This document shows, in pieces, positions 59,003 to 64,000 of a DNA stretch of 64,000 nucleotides. The stretch spans positions 82,733 through 146,732 of the forward strand of contig JASANG010001625.1 in assembly GCA_030248215.1 (NCBI GenBank), given 5' to 3'. The number at the start of each line of letters is the position of its first letter. The first letter of the stretch is position 1. The stretch is from Enoplolaimus lenunculus (taxonomy: Eukaryota; Nematoda; Enoplea; Enoplida; Thoracostomopsidae). The notes under the pieces are model-generated. The model made no database searches and was not told where the DNA came from. It saw only the letters and a program-made list of their open reading frames with translations. A program made the translations under genes and the position numbers.

Positions 59003-59267
59003 GGGTGCAAAGCGGAACTGGATTATACCTGAATCGGAACAGCAAATTTACACCGGAAACGGAATACAAATCTAAGAAACGTAGCATGAACAAAATGGCA
59101 TTCATTTTTGTGGTAGAGATGAACTATAATCAATTATTGATTGATAAATTAACTTATCGAAAATAATTTAAATGTTGCAGAATTTTTATGCAACATATCA
59201 TAACAACTAGGCTTAAAATTAAAATATCAATCGGAATCGAAGAGGAATTCCGGTTGCACCCTGATCT
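59003..59267. mobile_element. Family E MITE, copy 3
   Basis: Left tcagggtgcaaagcggaact, right aggaattccggttgcaccct; inside, ctgaatcggaacagcaaatt and aatcggaatcgaagaggaat. Inverted ends as at 31.8 and 34.7 kb. Confidence 0.65.
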
Positions 59268-60840
59268 TTTTCATTGATTTTGGGGAATGAAGACATTTGA
59301 GAAACCATGCTTTTCGCGGACCTTTTTTTATACCGTCGGGACCCAGAAATTTAATTTAGGCGAGGGGATTATTTAGATATTTTTAAGTTTAAGGGTTGCG
59401 GTATACTTTGCTGTAGCGGACGCTGTACCAAAAATATAGGTAGAATTTATATATTTGGTGGCATGCGACCATTTTTAATAAAATTTGTCGTGGCGCACGG
59501 CGGTGCGCGGCGAGTACAGAACAACCCTAACTGTTCGTTTCGATATATTTAAGCGTTCATTTTGATTCTAATAAACTGTGAAGCTTATGAGATCACTGTG
59601 GTTATGTGTTGTTTCGTTTTTTGTTTACTTATATTTATGGTATTTAACTGTCAGCGTTTTATAGGTTAAACTAAATGAAAATGAAATTTTTCTAACAAAA
59701 GTTTTGATTGTGTTTTTGGAAGATGTTTCTTGTTTTAATGTAGAAACTTATATTGACAAAGAATTGCTGTGTAGCTTCATAAAATCAAACCTAACCACCG
59801 ATAAATTTTTATTTTGCTTTTAATGATCAGCGAATACAATACGGTCTCTGTTTAAAAGCTGGCGAAACTCAAAAACCGAGGCCGACATGAGCCAAATACC
59901 GAGATTTTTCGAGACCGAGACTATCAATCCTTTATGATTCGGCAGTTAAGTTATGAATATCTTAACGCGAATTTCCGTAGTGGCATATCTAACAATGATA
60001 GCATCTTTATATCCATCCGTTTTATCAGTTGTGTGTGGCACTTGTCATCAGTTAGCGATGGATTTCGAACATATTGAATGTAGTACTGAACCTTGTATTT
60101 CAAGAGTTGTCAAATAGATTTATTGTTCGCGAGTTATAGTAGAATCGTATCATTTGGGTAACGGTATTACACACATTTGAAAACGCTTCATTTTATGCGT
60201 GTTCGCATCCAGTAAAACGATATAATAATGAAATGCATGAATTAAATAACGTTGATCAATAGCGTTTATAATATAAATTGTCAACTTTTACAGTGTATAA
60301 TAGAGTAAAAAATATGGGTTTACCTAAAATAAAAAATGGGGTGTGTCGTTTGTTGGAGGCCTGTTTTTGAGCTGGTCGAACTTGCGATGAGTTGTGTTTG
60401 CTTAAATGCATGTATATTCTGAACTGACTTGCTTTTATTGTTTCCAGTTTGCACTAGGTTTCAAAAAAACGAGCGAACGTCATTTTATATCTTTAACGGG
60501 ATTCACTGTGTTGCAAAGGTGGCACATTTCAAGATCGGTTGGGAACGTTTTTCTGCAAAACTGCAATAAACAAATCTTGTCTAATTTATCTGATTAATGC
60601 GCTATCCAGGTTATACTGCGCTCGCCAATGTCAAAAAATGTACCACCATTTTTACATCTAGCTAATTTACGAACACTCTAAAAATAATGTCCAGAATTTT
60701 AGGTACACAAATGACCTACCAAATAATGCGACCGGACAAAAATAGTGTATAGAAAAACATCACCCCTTTAAAACACAGTGCAAATTGTACGGCGAATGAT
60801 TAGAAACTGCAGAGCTTAAAATTTTTTCTTAGTTTTTCAA
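59268..60840. other. Intergenic; family D fragment
   Basis: A family D fragment at about 59845-59930 includes cggtctctgtttaaaagctg and gagatttttcgagaccgaga. Otherwise no repeat or exon recognised. Confidence 0.45.
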
Positions 60841-60842
60841 AT

Positions 60843-61053
60843 TTTGGCGCTGAAATAAAGTTTCGAGCTCAAATTTATTTGGTCCTTGAGTCATTTATCG
60901 GCTACAATTAGGGATAATAGACATTTATAGACTAATTAGAGTTTAGGGACTCTATCCGATTACGAACTCTTATTATTGATACGGACTCCGGTTGATTGTT
61001 ACTCAAAATGGGGACCCCTCTTATTACCAACCCTCTTACTCGGGTCACTACAG
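60843..61053 (+). mobile_element. Family B MITE, 3' half, next to the AK3 gene
   Basis: Contains tttggtccttgagtcattta, cggactccggttgattg, caaaatggggacccctctta and the right terminus cttactcgggtcactacagt, a. The left half is absent. It ends about 60 bp upstream of the AK3 start codon, so the gene's promoter or 5' UTR probably overlaps or abuts transposon DNA. Confidence 0.7.
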
Positions 61054-61104
61054 TACTTGATAAATTTTAGTTTCTATTTTAACGGCGATTCAACACTGTT
61101 TTTA

Positions 61105-61116
61105 ATGAACACATGA
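61105..61116 (+). promoter_or_regulatory. Short upstream ORF overlapping the AK3 start
   Basis: ATG AAC ACA TGA: three codons and a stop that overlaps the AK3 ATG (61113-61115) in another frame. It would matter only if the transcript begins upstream of 61105. Confidence 0.5.
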
Positions 61117-63786
61117 ATGCGTCGCGTATAGCTTCTTTGGCAGAACGTCAATACGTTCGCATGTTAATTATGGGTCCTCCTGGATCTGGCAAAGGAACAG
61201 TCGCTGAACGAATAGTTAGAGATTTTGATTTCCTTCATTTGTCGTGTGGGAATGTGTTGCGGAAAGAAATGCGAAATGAAACCGGTACGTTTGGGCTGAG
61301 TTTAGCTTATTTTGTGGCTGAGGTCTATATTTATTGGGTTTTATTTTGAAATTGCTTGAAAAACTTTCTGGGCCTGGAATTGAAAAGAAAACAATGGACA
61401 CAATTTTAACAATGACAGTTGGAAATAGTTTTTATAAATTTGGTTTGTTTAAACTACAAGTTGCTAATTCATTGTCACACGGCACAATAGCTAAAATGTA
61501 ACCAAAATTTTATTATTTAGATTTAGTGGCCTAAATTCTAACAATCTTATCGGGTATTTGCCAAGTAGGCCATATGGTTAGTCGAACCACCCCTGTTGTA
61601 ACCCATAATATTTGTAATCGAGTTGTATCGCTTTCGAATTGGTATTTTTTTATATTCTGCAGGAATAGTATATATACGTTATTGTGGATGACGTCTAATG
61701 TTACTGTAATGTATAAGTTTTGTACAATTGGTGAACTGTATAACAATTATGCGACGATAAGTGCGTGTTAGGACTATGGTTTCGAAATTGTCAGTTAGGT
61801 TTTGTACACCGCTTCCGCAGACCTAAGCTTAAGTAAGTTATTTTAAAGATTGAAAACGTTAAAAACTTTCGGGGAAAGTGTACAGGATGAGTCCGATCAT
61901 TAAAAGTCTTTCATTTGTCTGTTTAGATCTCGGCATAGAAGCAAAAAGATATATTCTTAAAGGACATCTGGTTCCCGATGAGCTGATTTGCAACGCAATG
62001 GCCAACGAACTTAAACAACTCACGGCAAACAATACACTTGTTGATGGTAAGCCGTTTTGGGTGTAAAATGTTTAGCAGCATAGACATTTGGACCAGCAAG
62101 GCGGCTGGATGGTTGCAATCCCACCAAAATTTGAATCAGTGGGCTCTCGGGGCTCGAACCTTGTCCCCTTTTTTCCAGACCACAATTTTGCGAAAAAACT
62201 GAAAATTTCACACGATTTATATCAATGTTAAAATTTGACATTGATTAAAAAAATCGGTAGCAGTTGTTTCTTTAACTTTTTATTTTCGTGTGTTTTATAT
62301 ATTATTCAACACAAATAGGGTCTTTGGGAGTCATATCTGCAGGCGCCTCCCAGGACACAATGAAATTGTCGTGTTTTGAATTTTGATGTGGTTTTCACCA
62401 GTTGTACGAAACTTGCACAAGTATAGCGCCGCCCTAAGAATTGGTGTTTGGAACGGTCAGTTGCTAACTGGGACAAATTGCTGTTTGAACGATTCGTAAT
62501 TGTTTAAGGTTACCCCCGAACACTTAAACAAGCTCACTTTGCTCAACAACACACGCCACTTGATTGTGCAGTTGAACTGGATGTACCGTTTTGGGTCATT
62601 GAAGAACGAGTCAAAGATCGCTGGATTCATGAACCTTCCGGACGTATTTATAACCTTAAATTCAATCCGCCCAAAAATGAGGTTTGCCGGGGAATTTTTG
62701 GCATTTTTCAGCAAAGCCCCCTTTGATGACCTCTTGGGTTTGGTTAGAGTTATGGGTGTTTATACAGGGTAGATATCTAAAAAATTCTTGTGTCAAATGA
62801 AAAAATAAGCAGATATTCACATAGGGAGTGGAAAGAACACTTACAGTCTTGAATGTAGCATATATGTCAAAGCGGTATCTGGGTCGCTGTACTATCGTAC
62901 ATCATTGCTATGCTCCTGGGTATGCCTTCCTGTCTGGTGTAACAGTTGGATTTTTAGAATTCCAAAACTTCACAGATGAGCTGCTTAGTTTTGAAAGCTG
63001 TAGACTTTGATTACCTTAAAGAATCAAATTGTCATGTGTAAACCAGTAAATCGGCTAAGTTTATGTTGTGGTAGTTATAACAACGATCGGGGCTCTAAAT
63101 TTTGACGATGGATCTAATTAAACTTTTCGGCTGTGTTCTAGGGATTGGATGACGTCACTGGAGAACCGTTAACAAAGCGTCATGACGATAAACCGGAAAC
63201 AATGACTGCTAGGTTGAGAAGCTACAGCGAACACGAAAAACCGGTTGCAAAGTATTTAGCGTAAGTTTTGTCGAGCTTTTTCGAAGTTTTGCCGAAAGTT
63301 AACGCCACGCCGGGAAAAACCACTCGAACGCGCAGGTTGTAACAATTTCTGGTTCCAGTATATGGGAACATATACGGCATTTGCTTTAGATAGACATTCT
63401 GAGCATACCGACATCACTGGCGTAGTCACAATTTTTGAAAGAAAGTTATGATCTAGAATAAGTCTACGGCAGTTTCCTGCATTACCAGCTGGAAAACCTT
63501 TTAAAAATCGCATTACTAGCTGGAAAACTTTATAAAAACCTATTGAAAAAATCACTAAAAAGGATTTGGCTATTTTTTCGGGACACGATCTTGGCAACCC
63601 TGTGGGTGGACACCCTTAGTGCCCTTGGGAGTACTTTCAAGTACATTTGAATTTTTATGTTACAGCGATTTGGGTCTGCTTGTTACGTTTGCTGGCCAAC
63701 GAACTAATGAAATTTGGCCTCATGTATTTGAATTTCTTGCCCGATTTCGGACTCCATTGCAAAGAACGCAATATGCTCAATCTTAG
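61113..63786 (+). CDS. AK3: AK3-type adenylate kinase (GTP:AMP phosphotransferase)
   Basis: Transfers phosphate from GTP to AMP; the vertebrate relative works in the mitochondrial matrix. Exons 61113-61284, 61927-62046, 62509-62681, 63142-63260, 63666-63786 sum to 705 bp, 234 residues and a TAG stop, against about 227 in vertebrates. Landmarks: P-loop GPPGSGKG (21-28, Lys27), VDGYPRT (96-102; most relatives have Phe for Tyr99), RWIHEPSGRIYN (135-146) opening the LID, NPPK, GLDDVTGEPL (156-165), R168 and the DDKPET motif. There are no zinc-binding cysteines in the LID, as in AK3/AK4. The C-terminal EIWPHVFEFL helix matches AK3. No cleavable mitochondrial presequence is evident, as in AK3. The exon 3 donor is gtttgc rather than gta/gtg. 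The start is the only ATG upstream of the P-loop that fits family length. A family B transposon end lies 60 bp upstream. Confidence 0.97.
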
Positions 63787-64000
63787 GAATTTTTTCAGAT
63801 TTTAATATTTTTTATTTTAATTTTGATCTGTATTGTTGTTATATATATGCATGCTATATAACAGGTCCTGAATCGGAGAGATACATTAGTGGAGCAGCCA
63901 TCCCCATATTAGGGGCTCATCCCAATAGAGCCTGCACTGTAACCATTTCGAACCAATTCAGAAACAAGAGTAACGTTAGAACAATCAGCAAGCTACTTAA
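63787..64000 (+). other. AK3 3' flank
   Basis: T-rich run after the stop, then unrecognised sequence to the window edge. No clear aataaa signal within about 60 bp of the stop. Confidence 0.4.

Noticed and set aside
62100..62180. Possible tRNA (ggttcgagccccgag on the minus strand) in AK3 intron 2
   Set aside because: Box A is not found at the right distance and no acceptor stem pairs.
1..64000. CRISPR array, bacterial operon or integrated virus
   Set aside because: No regularly spaced direct repeats with unique spacers, no ribosome-binding-site-led gene clusters and no capsid or viral polymerase motif; genes are intron-split animal types.

Overview
The window looks like nuclear DNA of an invertebrate animal. 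Coding sequence is split into short exons by GT-AG introns, intergenic space is AT-rich and crowded with small inverted-repeat transposons, there are tRNA-derived SINE-like sequences and a decayed non-LTR retrotransposon, and the three clear proteins are standard animal proteins. No species is assigned. Degenerate TTAGGC runs (the nematode telomere unit) are frequent, but most lie inside a short transposon family, so they are weak evidence of lineage.

Three genes were rebuilt exon by exon with consistent splice phase. (1) Minus strand, 12341 down to 337: 13 exons of an M13-family (neprilysin / endothelin-converting-enzyme type) membrane metallopeptidase. It covers the long cytosolic tail, one membrane span and most of the ectodomain; the zinc-binding catalytic part lies off the left edge. 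(2) Plus strand, 48481 to about 57.9 kb: an ArfGAP2/3-type GTPase-activating protein for Arf1, 11 firm exons plus a candidate short last exon. (3) Plus strand, 61113-63786: a complete five-exon AK3-type adenylate kinase (GTP:AMP phosphotransferase), 234 residues. They are ordinary housekeeping or membrane genes with no sign of working as a unit.

The rest, about 12.4-48 kb and the large introns, is mobile-element territory. A 4 kb RNase H-bearing LINE at 40.5-44.5 kb has lost its endonuclease and part of its reverse transcriptase, and a 672-bp inverted-repeat element has inserted into its RNase H domain. The LINE itself sits in another repeat whose uninterrupted copy is at 50.05 kb. At least ten families of short non-autonomous inverted-repeat elements recur, several nested; one family carries the TTAGGC-like core and one has 80-90 bp inverted repeats with a 5-bp target duplication. 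A few isolated candidate exons (21.5, 37.2, 45.7-46.1, 46.4-47.9 kb) are reported at low confidence.

I found no CRISPR array, operon, prokaryotic signal or virus. The most unusual material is the set of transposon families and how they sit within and next to the genes.
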